Source of the DNA: a virus
Length of the DNA stretch: 30,265 bases
IMG/VR virus record: IMGVR_UViG_3300030202_003271
Span: 1 to 30,265 of that record
Direction: 5' to 3' (one strand)
Shown: piece after piece, positions 18,767-29,057 of the stretch
Layout: each line of letters opens with the position of its first letter
Numbering within the stretch: position 1 is the first letter of the stretch
The notes under the pieces: model-generated
Databases searched by the model: none
What the model saw: the letters and a program-made list of their open reading frames with translations, nothing else
Told to the model about the DNA's origin: nothing
Translations under genes and position numbers: made by a program

Positions 18767-21102
18767 TTGTAGTCAATAAAATTTATATCGTTTATAACAG
18801 CAGTTTTAGGTAACGAGCTTTTAATATTACTTAACATTACATCTCTTACTTCGTCTGCTACATTAGTACTAATATTTAAATTCTTAATATTAATATCAAT
18901 AATATTACTCTTATTTTTAAGATTAGTATTAATTGAATTAAGAAGATTAATTTTATCAGTCAAGTTTCTCATTCCACAAGGTAACGAAATTGATAAATCC
19001 TGAATATTATCGATATTAGTACCAAAAATGTATCCCAATTCTTGATATTTTTCCAAAGGTTTTAAGGTTAAGTAAAGATTATTAATAAACAATTTATTAG
19101 TAGCGTCATTAAATAGGATTTCTCTTTTATTATTAGACGACTTTAAAAATATATCGCCAAATAAAATCTTCTTAGTAAATATTTGATACGCGTTAATATT
19201 AAATGAAAATATTACATTAGTATTTAAATATAAATTACAGATACCTTCTATAGCGTTAAAAGATAGGAAAATATTATTTTTTTCAAATTTATCTAAATTA
19301 AAGATAGTTATAAACGTGTTTTTATCTAAACGATCTTCAATTGATACTCCTTCAGTGCTGTTATCAAATATTTTAAATTGAAAAAGCACTTCGTCGCCAG
19401 TTTTAGTAAAGCTAAACCCTCCATTAATATCATTACTTTCAGAATATAATGTAAAATCACCAGCTTCATTTTGATAAGTAAAGCCCAAGCTAAACCCACC
19501 ATTTTCATTAATTGAGTTAAAGTAATTATTCACTCTATTATTAATACGAGCAGTTTTACAGAAATTAGTAGGTGACTCTCTTAAAAAGTCGTTTCTTGAA
19601 ACTCTAACATATTTGTATCTTTTTTGTGGTTCAAAAGTTAAATCACTCTTTTTATCAAAATATATTTTTTTCTTAACTGAATCTTTTAAAGTGGAATTAT
19701 TTTTTATTAACTTTTCTACACTTTTTTCATAAGTTATATTAAAAATAGGTGATGCAGCTAAAGCAGTTTCTTTAGTAGTATAATCAGGATAATAATATCT
19801 ATCAACCCATATTCCTTCTTGACCTATACCACCTGATAACCAAGTACATAAATACGTTACATCCTCATCTACTGTGGAATCGTCGTCTAATTTATAAACT
19901 CTATCAGATAAATCAGGTCTCTTAAATGAAAACGACCCACATTTAGTAAATTTAGTATCATTAATGTTTAATTTATTGAATGGCGCCATCGATGACGGAG
20001 TAGTAAAAAATGTTGTACCAGGTTTTATCTTTATATCAAAGTTATCGTATACAAAGTTTAAAGACAAGGTTTCATTTCGTTCACTATCTACGTCAGATAA
20101 AATAGAAGTATATCTTCTTAAATTTTGACTGAATATTGTAGTATCTGAAGTAGATAGAAGATTATTTGAAGAGGTAAACTCTTCTTGTGTATTAACTATA
20201 TTTTTTAAATTAATAAAATTAAAATCTAATTTATTATTATTCGATGAACTATAAAGCAAATAATTAGATGGTAGATGAAAATCACTCTTATCATTGTTAA
20301 TAGTTCCTTTATTAGTATACGTAACAAAACTTGTATTATAAGGTGACGGTATATTTAAATTAACTTCTTGATTAAGCCTGATAGAATTACTACTCACAAA
20401 AAATTGATTAGGTTTTGATGTATCATCAATTAGTTTTGCAACAAGATTTCCTCCTAAACCTATAATAGAGTATTTTCCATCTGTCTTTTGAGAAAATAAA
20501 TTTATATAACTTTCGCTTTTGTATTTTAAGAGATTATATTCTAAATTTCTACCAGAAGAAGAAATTTTATTTTCTGATACAAATAGTATATTTCTGTTAT
20601 TTTCAATATCTCTTGCATCATCACTAACTACTAAAAAATATCTAATATTATCAACTACTGTACTAACTCTACAAATAAAATCATCAATAAAGATTATTTC
20701 AAAATCACTAGCAAATTCTATATTAGTTGTGAAAGAAGTTTTACCATAAAATTGCGAATTGTCTATATCATTACTCGTTTTAAAAGCGCTTAACGAAGCA
20801 TTGTCGAATATTAAAAAATTACTACTTGAGGTAGTAAAGTTTAAAGTTGTAAAAAATGAACCAGGTTTAACTCTTACCTCTTTTACTGATGCTACGTCAT
20901 CTAATAGATACTCATTAGTAAGATAAAAATTAGTGAAATTTAAGTTTTTGAAATCTTGAATCCCCGATAAAGCAGATATAAAATTTAATGAAAATCCACC
21001 ATTATACGTCTGCCTATATTGATCTAATGTTAGATCAGCAGGGCAACAACCAGCTTCTACAGAGCTTAAAGCACTTAAACTTGATTTTAACAAACAACCC
21101 AT
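18763..21102 (-). CDS. Virion structural protein with lectin-like C-terminal domain, 779 aa
   Basis: No family is recognised for the whole protein. The N-terminus is Cys-containing (MGCLLKSSLSALSSVEAGCC), but it lacks a hydrophobic signal core, so it is not a convincing lipoprotein signal. The middle is long, Asn/Ser/Asp-rich and beta-strand-like. From about residue 510 a region resembles a LamG/concanavalin-type jelly roll: NGGFSLGFTY, NGGFSFTKTGDEVLFQFKIF, TFITIFNLDKF and GICNLYLNTNVIFSFN. The final about 70 residues are helical with NLKNKSNIIDINIKNLNIS. The location between baseplate and fibre genes suggests a baseplate-periphery or fibre-connector role. A late-type box lies 6 nt upstream of its ATG, and the end overlaps the 729-aa gene by 4 nt. 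Confidence 0.74.
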   Translation of the reverse strand: MGCLLKSSLSALSSVEAGCCPADLTLDQYRQTYNGGFSLNFISALSGIQDFKNLNFTNFYLTNEYLLDDVASVKEVRVKPGSFFTTLNFTTSSSNFLIFDNASLSAFKTSNDIDNSQFYGKTSFTTNIEFASDFEIIFIDDFICRVSTVVDNIRYFLVVSDDARDIENNRNILFVSENKISSSGRNLEYNLLKYKSESYINLFSQKTDGKYSIIGLGGNLVAKLIDDTSKPNQFFVSSNSIRLNQEVNLNIPSPYNTSFVTYTNKGTINNDKSDFHLPSNYLLYSSSNNNKLDFNFINLKNIVNTQEEFTSSNNLLSTSDTTIFSQNLRRYTSILSDVDSERNETLSLNFVYDNFDIKIKPGTTFFTTPSSMAPFNKLNINDTKFTKCGSFSFKRPDLSDRVYKLDDDSTVDEDVTYLCTWLSGGIGQEGIWVDRYYYPDYTTKETALAASPIFNITYEKSVEKLIKNNSTLKDSVKKKIYFDKKSDLTFEPQKRYKYVRVSRNDFLRESPTNFCKTARINNRVNNYFNSINENGGFSLGFTYQNEAGDFTLYSESNDINGGFSFTKTGDEVLFQFKIFDNSTEGVSIEDRLDKNTFITIFNLDKFEKNNIFLSFNAIEGICNLYLNTNVIFSFNINAYQIFTKKILFGDIFLKSSNNKREILFNDATNKLFINNLYLTLKPLEKYQELGYIFGTNIDNIQDLSISLPCGMRNLTDKINLLNSINTNLKNKSNIIDINIKNLNISTNVADEVRDVMLSNIKSSLPKTAVINDINFIDYK

Positions 21103-21108
21103 TTTATA

Positions 21109-21116
21109 TATTTATT
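21109..21116 (-). promoter_or_regulatory. Late-promoter-like box AATAAATA
   Basis: Read leftward, AATAAATA lies 6 nt before ATG 21102. Its TAA is the stop codon of the 180-aa gene (21114-21112). Confidence 0.6.
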
Positions 21117-21654
21117 CAGTATTCTCCTTATATGATTTGTTATCAAATTGAACTATATAATTGTTTTTCTTTGATAGTAGAGTTATTCTAGAACTATTAT
21201 TATCATCATTTAGTAGATCCACACCCATAACATCTAGATCATCTACATTTTCATAATAACTTTGCGAATTAATAATTATAGGCACATTTACACGTAAAGT
21301 TTCTCCTGTAATATAACCTATGTTCATTTTGAAAGTAATAGCTTTTTTTAGAGCATATGATGAAGGGTAGTATTTGTGCTTGTAATCTGTACTAAATGTA
21401 ACTGGAGTAGCCCCTTTTTGTAATTCAGGAAAAATAGACTCTTTTCTATAATCTCTAAAAATTTTTATATCAGGGTTGAATACATCAGAACCGTCGCCCC
21501 AGTCTATAGTAACGTATGCTGGAAACGTTTCTGTGTATATATTAGATATATCTAAAGTTACTTGAGTAAAATCAAATAAATCTATTTGATTTAAAGTTTG
21601 TTCAGTATTCATATCTTCTTTGGAAGAAGAAACAGATAAGGTAAATGTATTCAT
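21112..21654 (-). CDS. Small PKD-like virion protein, 180 aa
   Basis: The key evidence is the segment AYVTIDWGDGSD (residues 46-57), the hallmark WGDGS turn of PKD beta-sandwich domains. It is followed about 40 residues later by STDYKHKYYPSSYALKKAITFKM (88-110), the expected 'H-x-Y ... Y' strand. PKD domains are protein- or glycan-contact modules common on surface proteins. The rest is polar with a short acidic stretch (DDLDVMGVDLLNDDN). It is coupled to the upstream 954-aa gene by an ATGA overlap. The larger PKD-containing protein two genes upstream makes it likely that both contribute similar modules to the baseplate. Confidence 0.78.
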   Translation of the reverse strand: MNTFTLSVSSSKEDMNTEQTLNQIDLFDFTQVTLDISNIYTETFPAYVTIDWGDGSDVFNPDIKIFRDYRKESIFPELQKGATPVTFSTDYKHKYYPSSYALKKAITFKMNIGYITGETLRVNVPIIINSQSYYENVDDLDVMGVDLLNDDNNSSRITLLSKKNNYIVQFDNKSYKENTE

Positions 21655-24515
21655 AGAATTAAAGCTGCTGAGGAAAGAGGTAGTTTAGAGGTTGATAAAG
21701 TAGGTACTGAAGAGGATAGAGTGAAGAAGGCATTACTTAAATCAGCTTCACCATTTGCAGTAAAGCTATCAGTAAATCTACTATTATTACTACTAAAAGT
21801 TGAACTGTGTAAAAAGTTTACACTATCTTTATACTCAAAAAGATAATTTACCAATAACGGTCCTTTATTAAGATCTTTAATTAAAAATGCTAAATTAAAT
21901 TGCTCGTTATCACTATTATAGGTTAATATAGGTTTACCGCTTTCTATATAAACAGAATCAAATGAAGATAAATTAAACATACAATTATTAGCATTATTTC
22001 CTGTAGTAGGAAATATTTGTTCCGTTTTATCTTCTATGTAACTATATTTAAATATTGAAGGGTATAATCTTATATTCTTAAATGTAAGCTGTTCTTTTTG
22101 AACTCTGCAATAATAAACATTACTTCCAACCTTAAGTCTATTACTTACTTTATCAAAGAAATTAGTATTAATATTTAAAGTACTAGTAAAGGTATTAGGA
22201 GTAACAAATTTATTATCTTTATAAGATGTTTTTTCTGTAACCAAAAACGAACTAGTTTCGATAAACAAAGTATCATATAATATATCAAAATCTACTACTT
22301 TGTTTGATAACTCATGACAGATAGTGGTGTTATATTTACCAGAAAGATAATCTAAAGTTTGAGTTAATTCTTTTACTGCTGGCGCAGCCGACTTTTCGTT
22401 AATATTTTTAATGTAAATTTTACCTACATGATTTTTTCTATCAAAGGTAGATTCCGGAGATGTATCTATAGTAGAAAAATCAGTAACGTTAGTGGAATCA
22501 ACTGTATCGTTATATAAAAATCCTTCATCTGTTTGGGTATAATTAAAAATAATATTATCAGTAAATTTTGAACCATCGTAGTTTTTTACTCCGTTATCCC
22601 CTGATAATCTAACATTATAAGTAAAATCACCTGAAAGACCTTTATAGAGAGATATACCAGGCTTGTATACAGTATCAGGCCCAGTATCATCACTTAAAGC
22701 TCTTACTACTGTCGTGCCTCCGTCATAATAACCTATACCTGCTTCAACTAACTCAGAAAAATAGAACTGATCTGCGCTTTCACTAAACGCGCTTAAACCT
22801 GATTTAATAGGATCAGCTAAAGCTTCAGTATCAGAAAATCTAAAATATGCTCCTTCTTTTACGTCGGCATCAAAAGTAATTGATTCAGGTCTCGTATAAT
22901 CAACTTCAAGATAATTAGAAGGTTGAATTAATTCTTGATACGGAGCAAAAAATCTACCAAATATAAAGTAAGAAGATAACGGTAAATCTGGAGACTGGTC
23001 ACCAGGAGCATTAAATCCGTTAGTAAATCCTGATATACCAGATCTTATAGTTTCCGAAAATGTAGCACTATCAGTTATATCATAGTCAAATTGATATCCT
23101 TCACTATATAAATCATCAAAAAATACATAACCATTTAAAACTAAATTTTTAATATGATTAGGTACTTCAAATTTTAAGTTACTTCTATAATAATTATTAT
23201 CTTTAACTAACCCGAAAATATTACCAAAAATATCTTTCTTACTATCATCTATATACCCCTCATTATACAGATAAGATAAATCAGTATTTAAATTTCTTTC
23301 TTTTTTAATTTCAGAAGAATATCCTAAAAAAGATGTACTTCCTTTATCTAGATTAGGTTGATTTATAGCTATACCTTTACTTCTATTATTAATAGAACTT
23401 GAAGTATCTACTATAAAAGTTAAAATAGAATCATTATTAGTATATAAATTAGGATCAGGAAATATATAAAATTGATTAGGTTTGTATTCTGATCTTTTAA
23501 AAAAATCTATTCTTTTGCCTTGTATAGTAGCTATAGCTGTATTGCTAGGTTTAAAGAAACCTAAATCCCTTTCACTTATTACTTGATTAGAAAAATTAGA
23601 AGCAGTAGAAGGGTAATTTTGATTTAGAAAATTAGCATAAGGTTTTTCTGATTTAAATAGAATTCCTATATCTGAATTACCATTACTATCAGTAGATAAA
23701 AAGTAAAAATCTGAACCTATAAATTTTTCTGTCTGTTTCTTTTTAGAGCTTAAAACTTGATCTAACTCTTTCAAATTTAACAATTCACTATCAACAGAAG
23801 AGAAAAGCTGATTAATTAAATCACTTTCAAGATCTTTAAATAAATTACTTCCCTTAGATACAACCCCAGGCTCATACTCTTTATAGTTAGCACCATATTC
23901 TTTAGCATCAGGATCTCTATTAAAATATTGAGCAAAATTATCATAATACTCTGTTAATGATACAGAAAGATTAGTTTTAATATCTTCTATGTTATAATCA
24001 ATATTGCTTGTATCCCTATTCTCTAAGAAGTCTATAATTAAATCCTTAGAAGCTTGCTCAACACCTATACTACTTCCTTTAACTTTACTTTTAGTAAGGG
24101 AGTAATGCAAATTATTTCTCTTTTTCTTATAGTATGATATAATATTTCTAATTTTTTTACTGAAAAACGACATGGCAATTTGCATATCATACTTGTCAGT
24201 AAAATCTAATTGAGTTAAAAACTTCTTTTCAGCATTAGAAGAAAAGTTTAACGTTATATCTTTTAAGAAATCTCTGTACCTATCTAAAATTAAATCTTGA
24301 TTACTTACCCCAAGTGTCGTGTTTCTAGTATTCCATTCATTAAGATAATTATTATAGAAAGCTGTTAAAGTTTCAGGCTTATAACTCTCACTTACCGTTT
24401 CAATGAATTGCAAAAACGAGTATGGAGTAAATTTATCTAATGCCTCGTCACTATTTACATTAGAATTAGTTATAGATTGGTTTACATTTGGAAACCCTGT
24501 AGTAATGTTATCCAT
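21651..24515 (-). CDS. Large baseplate/virion protein, 954 aa
   Basis: No firm family. Residues 1-210 are predominantly helical with aromatic-rich segments (FLQFIETVSESYKPETLTAFYNN, ILDRYRDFLKDITLNF, YDMQIAMSFFSKKIRNIISYYKKKRNNL). The remainder is beta-rich with many Ser/Asn/Asp loops and a possible propeller-like stretch near 730-800 (VVDFDILYDTLFIETSSFLV). Being the second gene after gp25-gp6, it occupies the position where T4-like genomes carry wedge proteins gp7/gp8, and the size suits a large wedge component. I could not confirm homology from sequence reading. A GATAAATA box lies 6 nt before ATG. The end overlaps the 180-aa PKD gene. Confidence 0.75.
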   Translation of the reverse strand: MDNITTGFPNVNQSITNSNVNSDEALDKFTPYSFLQFIETVSESYKPETLTAFYNNYLNEWNTRNTTLGVSNQDLILDRYRDFLKDITLNFSSNAEKKFLTQLDFTDKYDMQIAMSFFSKKIRNIISYYKKKRNNLHYSLTKSKVKGSSIGVEQASKDLIIDFLENRDTSNIDYNIEDIKTNLSVSLTEYYDNFAQYFNRDPDAKEYGANYKEYEPGVVSKGSNLFKDLESDLINQLFSSVDSELLNLKELDQVLSSKKKQTEKFIGSDFYFLSTDSNGNSDIGILFKSEKPYANFLNQNYPSTASNFSNQVISERDLGFFKPSNTAIATIQGKRIDFFKRSEYKPNQFYIFPDPNLYTNNDSILTFIVDTSSSINNRSKGIAINQPNLDKGSTSFLGYSSEIKKERNLNTDLSYLYNEGYIDDSKKDIFGNIFGLVKDNNYYRSNLKFEVPNHIKNLVLNGYVFFDDLYSEGYQFDYDITDSATFSETIRSGISGFTNGFNAPGDQSPDLPLSSYFIFGRFFAPYQELIQPSNYLEVDYTRPESITFDADVKEGAYFRFSDTEALADPIKSGLSAFSESADQFYFSELVEAGIGYYDGGTTVVRALSDDTGPDTVYKPGISLYKGLSGDFTYNVRLSGDNGVKNYDGSKFTDNIIFNYTQTDEGFLYNDTVDSTNVTDFSTIDTSPESTFDRKNHVGKIYIKNINEKSAAPAVKELTQTLDYLSGKYNTTICHELSNKVVDFDILYDTLFIETSSFLVTEKTSYKDNKFVTPNTFTSTLNINTNFFDKVSNRLKVGSNVYYCRVQKEQLTFKNIRLYPSIFKYSYIEDKTEQIFPTTGNNANNCMFNLSSFDSVYIESGKPILTYNSDNEQFNLAFLIKDLNKGPLLVNYLFEYKDSVNFLHSSTFSSNNSRFTDSFTANGEADLSNAFFTLSSSVPTLSTSKLPLSSAALIL

Positions 24516-24521
24516 TAAACA

Positions 24522-24529
24522 TATTTATC
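24522..24529 (-). promoter_or_regulatory. Late-promoter-like box GATAAATA
   Basis: Read leftward, GATAAATA lies 6 nt before ATG 24515, just after the stop of the 732-aa gene. Confidence 0.58.
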
Positions 24530-24530
24530 C

Positions 24531-26729
24531 TTAAAATAGGGATAGACTACTAAATAAGGAGTTTCGAATGCTAATATCAAAGATATTATCTTCTCCTTCT
24601 AAACTACTCAACGGTTCATTAAAGCCTACTGTAGTTAGCCCATTATCATAATCTATTAATCCGCTAAATATAGTATTATCTGTAACAGCAGATAAGGAAT
24701 AAAATTCATAAAAGGTATTAACTGTATCTATATTATATAAAGTAGGTAAAATTAATCCCCATCCCCAGTTATCACCTCCACTTAAAGATGCATTAAATGA
24801 TTGATTACTATAATCACTCAGCATGTATGTATTAGTATTCTTAGCTCCTCCACCTGTATTGTGACCACTTAAAGCACTTAAAGGCTGGAAGGTATTTAAA
24901 CGTAAATATGTATTACTATACTTTTCGTAAGCTACAAGATCACTTCCTGCTGAAACTTCATATGTTAAGGAACTTATTTCCGGTCCTAGATTCTTACCAT
25001 GAATAACTTTAGTTGTAGTACCCATTGGATCAAAATTTTCTTCAAATTTATTTTTACTACCTCTAAATTTATTATAGCTTAAACTTAATGTATCTATAAA
25101 TCTTTTGACTTGCTCAGGTTGTTGGGCTAATGCTCTATCAAATACTATTCCATTATCGTTAGTTAAAGAAGCTAAACTTATTAATGAACTAATATCACAC
25201 ATATCAATATCTGTATTATTTGATACAAAGTTAAATACTCTTTCATATAATTTTTTACCCAGTAAATCATATCTGCTGCTTACATTACCAAAAATAGTAC
25301 CAATAAAGTCATCAAAAAAGATATTTTTATCTAGTAAGATTTCTTGAAATCTCATATCTTTTATATTTTGTTCAAAGTCAAAATTTTCGTTGTGCTTATA
25401 AAAATTATAAAAATCTTTAGGATAAGCAGTTAGAGTTACTAAACCATTTACTGTAGAAAGTAGAGAACTACTAGTATTAAACGCATATTGATTTCTCGCG
25501 CTAAGTGTTAATCTTGTAGCTGAAGCAGAAAGATTATCGTTAAATGTAAGAGCTCCTCTAAACCAGAAATTAGTATCTAATGATGATAAAGTACTAGCTA
25601 AATTAGATATAGTATAGTAAGAGGACTGAACAACATTATCATTGTTAAATAAGTTACTAGTAGCCCCCGATAATACTACAAAAGTAGGATTACCAGCTGA
25701 TAAAGCTTTCATAGTAAAATTATCATTACTAACAGGTGTAATAACAAAGGGTATATCTAAACCTTTATATTGTGTTTTACTAATCGAAAAGGTTTCTCGT
25801 TCAACACCTTCTCCGTTAATACCATTAGAGCTAAATTTTATGGCGCTTAAGGTCTGTCCAGAGGTTGGACTTATAAATGAAGATAAAGTAATATCTAAAT
25901 TATTAGCGTAATTATTATTTTTATAGCCCTTTAAAGTATTAGAAAAAATATTTTCTCTATTTTTGAAAAAGGATATATTTATTGGAGATGTTTGATCATC
26001 TGCTTTTACATATATTTCTTTTGAACCAGAGCTTCCTACATATACACTTGATAAACTTGTACTTAAACCTGGAACTAAAGCACCGTCAGTAGTTAGTCTA
26101 GCATATAGATCTACTGACGAAAGTGATATTTTATCAATCTCTACAAATTCAAAACTAGAGAGGGTTGGTAGATAGTTTTTTTCGTAAATTGAAAAATATT
26201 TTTCTAAACTGTTAAATTTATTTTTCGTTAAATTAAAGTAATTTTTATATTCACTACCGGAAACACTATAATATAAATCTTGAAAATCTTGATAAAATGG
26301 AGTTTGTGAAGTTACTGTAATAGGACCAGATATTTCACCTGCTGATAAAACTAAAGCTGGCTTGGAAGCAGCTATGTCTCCCGGTGGCATACTAAGAGAG
26401 AAGGTATTTGTAATATAATCTTTAATATGAACTGAATCACTATACGAGGCTAAAATAGAGTTATTTTTACAATCACGTATAACCATTCTTACTATATACT
26501 CACCAGGATATTGATATATATGAGTACTACTAATATTATTACCAAAAGTACCATCTCCAAAATCAAAAGTAACCTTTTGATCGTTTAAAGGAATTTCCCT
26601 ACTATCATCTTCAGGTATTCTAGCTTTAAAAGTAAGAGGAGTTATATCCAGATTATAAGATGAGAGTTTTGCTTCTCCTTTATAATCTATGACATCAAAA
26701 ATAGCATAGTCTGTTTTAATATTACTCAT
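24531..26729 (-). CDS. Baseplate-region protein with N-terminal PKD domain, 732 aa
   Basis: A PKD-type beta sandwich occupies about residues 25-105, with KVTFDFGDGTF (52-62), then STHIYQYPGEYIVRMVIRD (68-86), a textbook 'GDG ... H-x-Y-x-x-PGEY-V' pattern. The middle (110-430) is Ser/Leu-rich beta structure. Around 430-590 it becomes helical (FDFEQNIKDMRFQEILLDKNIFFDDFIGTIF, LLGKKLYERVFNFVSNNTDIDMCD, QPEQVKRFIDTLSLSYNKF). Its start overlaps the gp6 stop by 8 nt, so it is translated with the wedge genes. It probably takes the place of T4 gp7 or another wedge protein; this is inferred from gene order. No late box is present, as expected for a coupled gene. Confidence 0.8.
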   Translation of the reverse strand: MSNIKTDYAIFDVIDYKGEAKLSSYNLDITPLTFKARIPEDDSREIPLNDQKVTFDFGDGTFGNNISSTHIYQYPGEYIVRMVIRDCKNNSILASYSDSVHIKDYITNTFSLSMPPGDIAASKPALVLSAGEISGPITVTSQTPFYQDFQDLYYSVSGSEYKNYFNLTKNKFNSLEKYFSIYEKNYLPTLSSFEFVEIDKISLSSVDLYARLTTDGALVPGLSTSLSSVYVGSSGSKEIYVKADDQTSPINISFFKNRENIFSNTLKGYKNNNYANNLDITLSSFISPTSGQTLSAIKFSSNGINGEGVERETFSISKTQYKGLDIPFVITPVSNDNFTMKALSAGNPTFVVLSGATSNLFNNDNVVQSSYYTISNLASTLSSLDTNFWFRGALTFNDNLSASATRLTLSARNQYAFNTSSSLLSTVNGLVTLTAYPKDFYNFYKHNENFDFEQNIKDMRFQEILLDKNIFFDDFIGTIFGNVSSRYDLLGKKLYERVFNFVSNNTDIDMCDISSLISLASLTNDNGIVFDRALAQQPEQVKRFIDTLSLSYNKFRGSKNKFEENFDPMGTTTKVIHGKNLGPEISSLTYEVSAGSDLVAYEKYSNTYLRLNTFQPLSALSGHNTGGGAKNTNTYMLSDYSNQSFNASLSGGDNWGWGLILPTLYNIDTVNTFYEFYSLSAVTDNTIFSGLIDYDNGLTTVGFNEPLSSLEGEDNIFDISIRNSLFSSLSLF

Positions 26730-28560
26730 CTACAACTTTAATTCTATTCGTTAATGAAAGAGGTGAATATAAGTATGGAAATTTAAAATACGGTAAAGTA
26801 GTATCTTGATTTACTAAAGATATATCACTAGTCTCGTATATAGGATTAAAAGATAGAAATGAAACAGTGTCTATACTGGCTCCAGTTAATTCGTTCTTAG
26901 TATAGATACGTTTAACTCCTTCTAATGATAAAATGTCATTAGTTAATTTATTAAAACTTAAATTTTGACCTAACTTATTATTAGAGGGATCAAAAAATGA
27001 CCTTATCAAAGCAGCAGTTCTTTCACTTAAAGTATCTTTATTAATTTTATTATTAATTTCCCTTACTACATACAGTAATGTATTATCTAGTAAATTTAAA
27101 TCTAAGTTAGATGAATTTGTAAAGCCTAGTCCATACGCCATATAAATAGGGTCTCTAGGTACAACAGTATTAGAAACCATTTTTCTTTCTTTACAAGTAT
27201 CAACTATTAAATTTTTAAAGGATTCAGATAGATACGGAGGGAAAAATTTATCTTCAGTTACTTTAAAATTAGGAGTGCAAAATATGTTAATATTATTAAA
27301 ATCACATGAGTCAGCAAAATTAATTTGATTAATTAAAACTCTATTTACCTTATTAGGATCAACACATATATCGTAAAAGTATTGAATGTACTCATTTATG
27401 TACGAGTCGTTATCTACCACGGATATACTATTAATCACATTAGCTAGATTTTTTTCCAAAAATGCCTTATAATCATCTTCATTAACTAATCTTAATTGAG
27501 ATGAAAAAGATTTAGGCGCATTTTTTCTAATTTCATCTACTGTTTCTTCTTCTGATAATGAAGTAGAGTTTTGAGGGTTATTAACAGTTAGTAAGGAACT
27601 ATTAGCTACATTAATAAATGTTGTTTCATCTTTATTAGCAAACGTATCATTAAAAATTTGTCTTTGTCTTAATGAATCATAATTAAATAATTTATTACCA
27701 TTAATAACATTTTTACTAATTATGCCTTCAGTATTATCTGATAAAATATAATTTACTGAAACTACATCTCCTGCATTTAATTTTTTACCAAATACCCCAC
27801 TTCCAAATTTAATTTCATAAAAACCATTTTCGTTTAAGCGCTTCTCATAAACTCTATCTGTTGAATCAGTTAAATATAAACTATCTACTTCTTTATACAA
27901 ATAGTAAGTATTATCGTTAGCTTCCTTAACGTAAACATCAATAGTATTATCTGCTATAAATTTTTCATCCCTACTATCTACTACATTTTTTACTACTATA
28001 GGAAGTAATTCAAATTCTTCTCCTTGAGCGTTATAATCCGGATACTCTTTTATTGAGCCTTGATAAAGTATTACCGAATCATTTAAACTTTTTAATACTT
28101 CACTTCCGGCAACAGTTTTGTTAAAAGAATAATCATCAATAAAATTGTATTGAATACCATCTGCTAAAAAATACGAATTCTTCTTAATTGTATAGCTTCC
28201 TATAAGCATATCAGCTGATCCTACAGCGTTAATTGGTACTATAGAAGTTTGTTTACCAGCAGGTTTATAACCTATTAGCTTAACAATCTTATTCATATTT
28301 TCATAAATAGATGCTTGATCAAAATTAACTTCTGCAGCATTTTGATTTAAATAGAATAGTAAGACGTGATAAGAGTAAGCTATGATATCTATAACTGCTG
28401 CTAAGTTACTTCCATCATAATTTTGATCTGTAAACTTTTCATTCGTGTTTAATCTGTTTACTATATAATCTTTTAAACTTACAGCATCAAATGCCACATA
28501 AGCATTTTGCGGTAAGCTAAAATCTAAAAATTCATTGTCGTTGTTATTAGGAGTAGCCAT
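26722..28560 (-). CDS. 6: Baseplate wedge protein gp6 (J-like)
   Basis: A 612-aa protein near T4 gp6 size (660 aa). The N-terminus has the family pattern AFDAVSLKDYIVNRLN, FTDQNYDGSNLAAVIDIIAYS, LLFYLNQNAAEVNFDQA and NMNKIVKLIGYKPAGKQTS. The centre holds the J-like beta domain (KRLNENGFYEIKFGSGVFGKKL, GDVVSVNYILSDNTEG). The C-terminal part includes EETVDEIRKNAPKSFSSQLRLVNEDDY, the conserved J/gp6 segment before the swivel domain. gp6 dimers link wedges into the inner baseplate ring and trigger sheath contraction together with gp25 and gp7. It starts 2 nt after the gp25 stop, so it is coupled to gp25. The adjacency gp25-gp6 is a hallmark of contractile systems. Confidence 0.93.
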   Translation of the reverse strand: MATPNNNDNEFLDFSLPQNAYVAFDAVSLKDYIVNRLNTNEKFTDQNYDGSNLAAVIDIIAYSYHVLLFYLNQNAAEVNFDQASIYENMNKIVKLIGYKPAGKQTSIVPINAVGSADMLIGSYTIKKNSYFLADGIQYNFIDDYSFNKTVAGSEVLKSLNDSVILYQGSIKEYPDYNAQGEEFELLPIVVKNVVDSRDEKFIADNTIDVYVKEANDNTYYLYKEVDSLYLTDSTDRVYEKRLNENGFYEIKFGSGVFGKKLNAGDVVSVNYILSDNTEGIISKNVINGNKLFNYDSLRQRQIFNDTFANKDETTFINVANSSLLTVNNPQNSTSLSEEETVDEIRKNAPKSFSSQLRLVNEDDYKAFLEKNLANVINSISVVDNDSYINEYIQYFYDICVDPNKVNRVLINQINFADSCDFNNINIFCTPNFKVTEDKFFPPYLSESFKNLIVDTCKERKMVSNTVVPRDPIYMAYGLGFTNSSNLDLNLLDNTLLYVVREINNKINKDTLSERTAALIRSFFDPSNNKLGQNLSFNKLTNDILSLEGVKRIYTKNELTGASIDTVSFLSFNPIYETSDISLVNQDTTLPYFKFPYLYSPLSLTNRIKVVDE

Positions 28561-28562
28561 AA

Positions 28563-29051
28563 TTAAAATATAATATATCCGTTGTTATTTAATGACGACC
28601 TTATAGATATACCATATACATCTAGGGAAGGAATATCGATTTGCATGTTTATTCTATATTCATTTTGATCCGTATTAGGAATAACTACTACATTATTAAC
28701 AGTTATCCTTGGCTCCATTTCAGGTAATCTATTTCTTATATCGTCTCTTATTGAAAAAGCGCTGAAGTCCGAAATAGGTTCAAATAAATACCGTCTTAAA
28801 TCTAATCCAAACTCTGGACTTAATATCTTTTGCCCTGGAGTTGTTAAGAATATATTAGTAATACTATTTCGTATAGCATTTTCATCAAATACGCCTTGTA
28901 TGTCTTTTAATACAGAGTTCTTGTTTAATTGTTTATTATAGTAGACAGATGTCTTTAAATCTAAAAATAAATCCTTAAAAAGATACCCTTGATTAAGTGA
29001 AGCACTATCAAGTTTAGTAGTTGAAATATCTGTTAATTTGATCAAGGCCAT
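28563..29051 (-). CDS. 25: Baseplate wedge protein gp25 (TssE-like)
   Basis: A 162-aa member of the gp25/TssE family, a little longer than T4 gp25 (132 aa) because of an N-terminal extension. Conserved segments are RNSITNIFLTTPGQKILSPE (61-80), FGLDLRRYLFEP (81-92), then IRDDIRNRLPEMEPRI with the diagnostic E113-P114-R115, and a closing strand EYRINMQIDIP. gp25 sits in the inner baseplate, stabilises the wedge and nucleates sheath assembly. It heads the long leftward virion operon and is preceded by a box variant ATTAAATA. The 53-bp gap upstream is a divergent promoter region toward the + strand gene at 29105. Confidence 0.95.
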   Translation of the reverse strand: MALIKLTDISTTKLDSASLNQGYLFKDLFLDLKTSVYYNKQLNKNSVLKDIQGVFDENAIRNSITNIFLTTPGQKILSPEFGLDLRRYLFEPISDFSAFSIRDDIRNRLPEMEPRITVNNVVVIPNTDQNEYRINMQIDIPSLDVYGISIRSSLNNNGYIIF

Positions 29052-29057
29052 TTATTA

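Noticed and set aside
21054-21102. Lipoprotein signal at the Cys-containing N-terminus MGCLLKSS... of the 779-aa protein
   Set aside because: There is no hydrophobic core before the Cys and no lipobox spacing; a virion protein is more likely.
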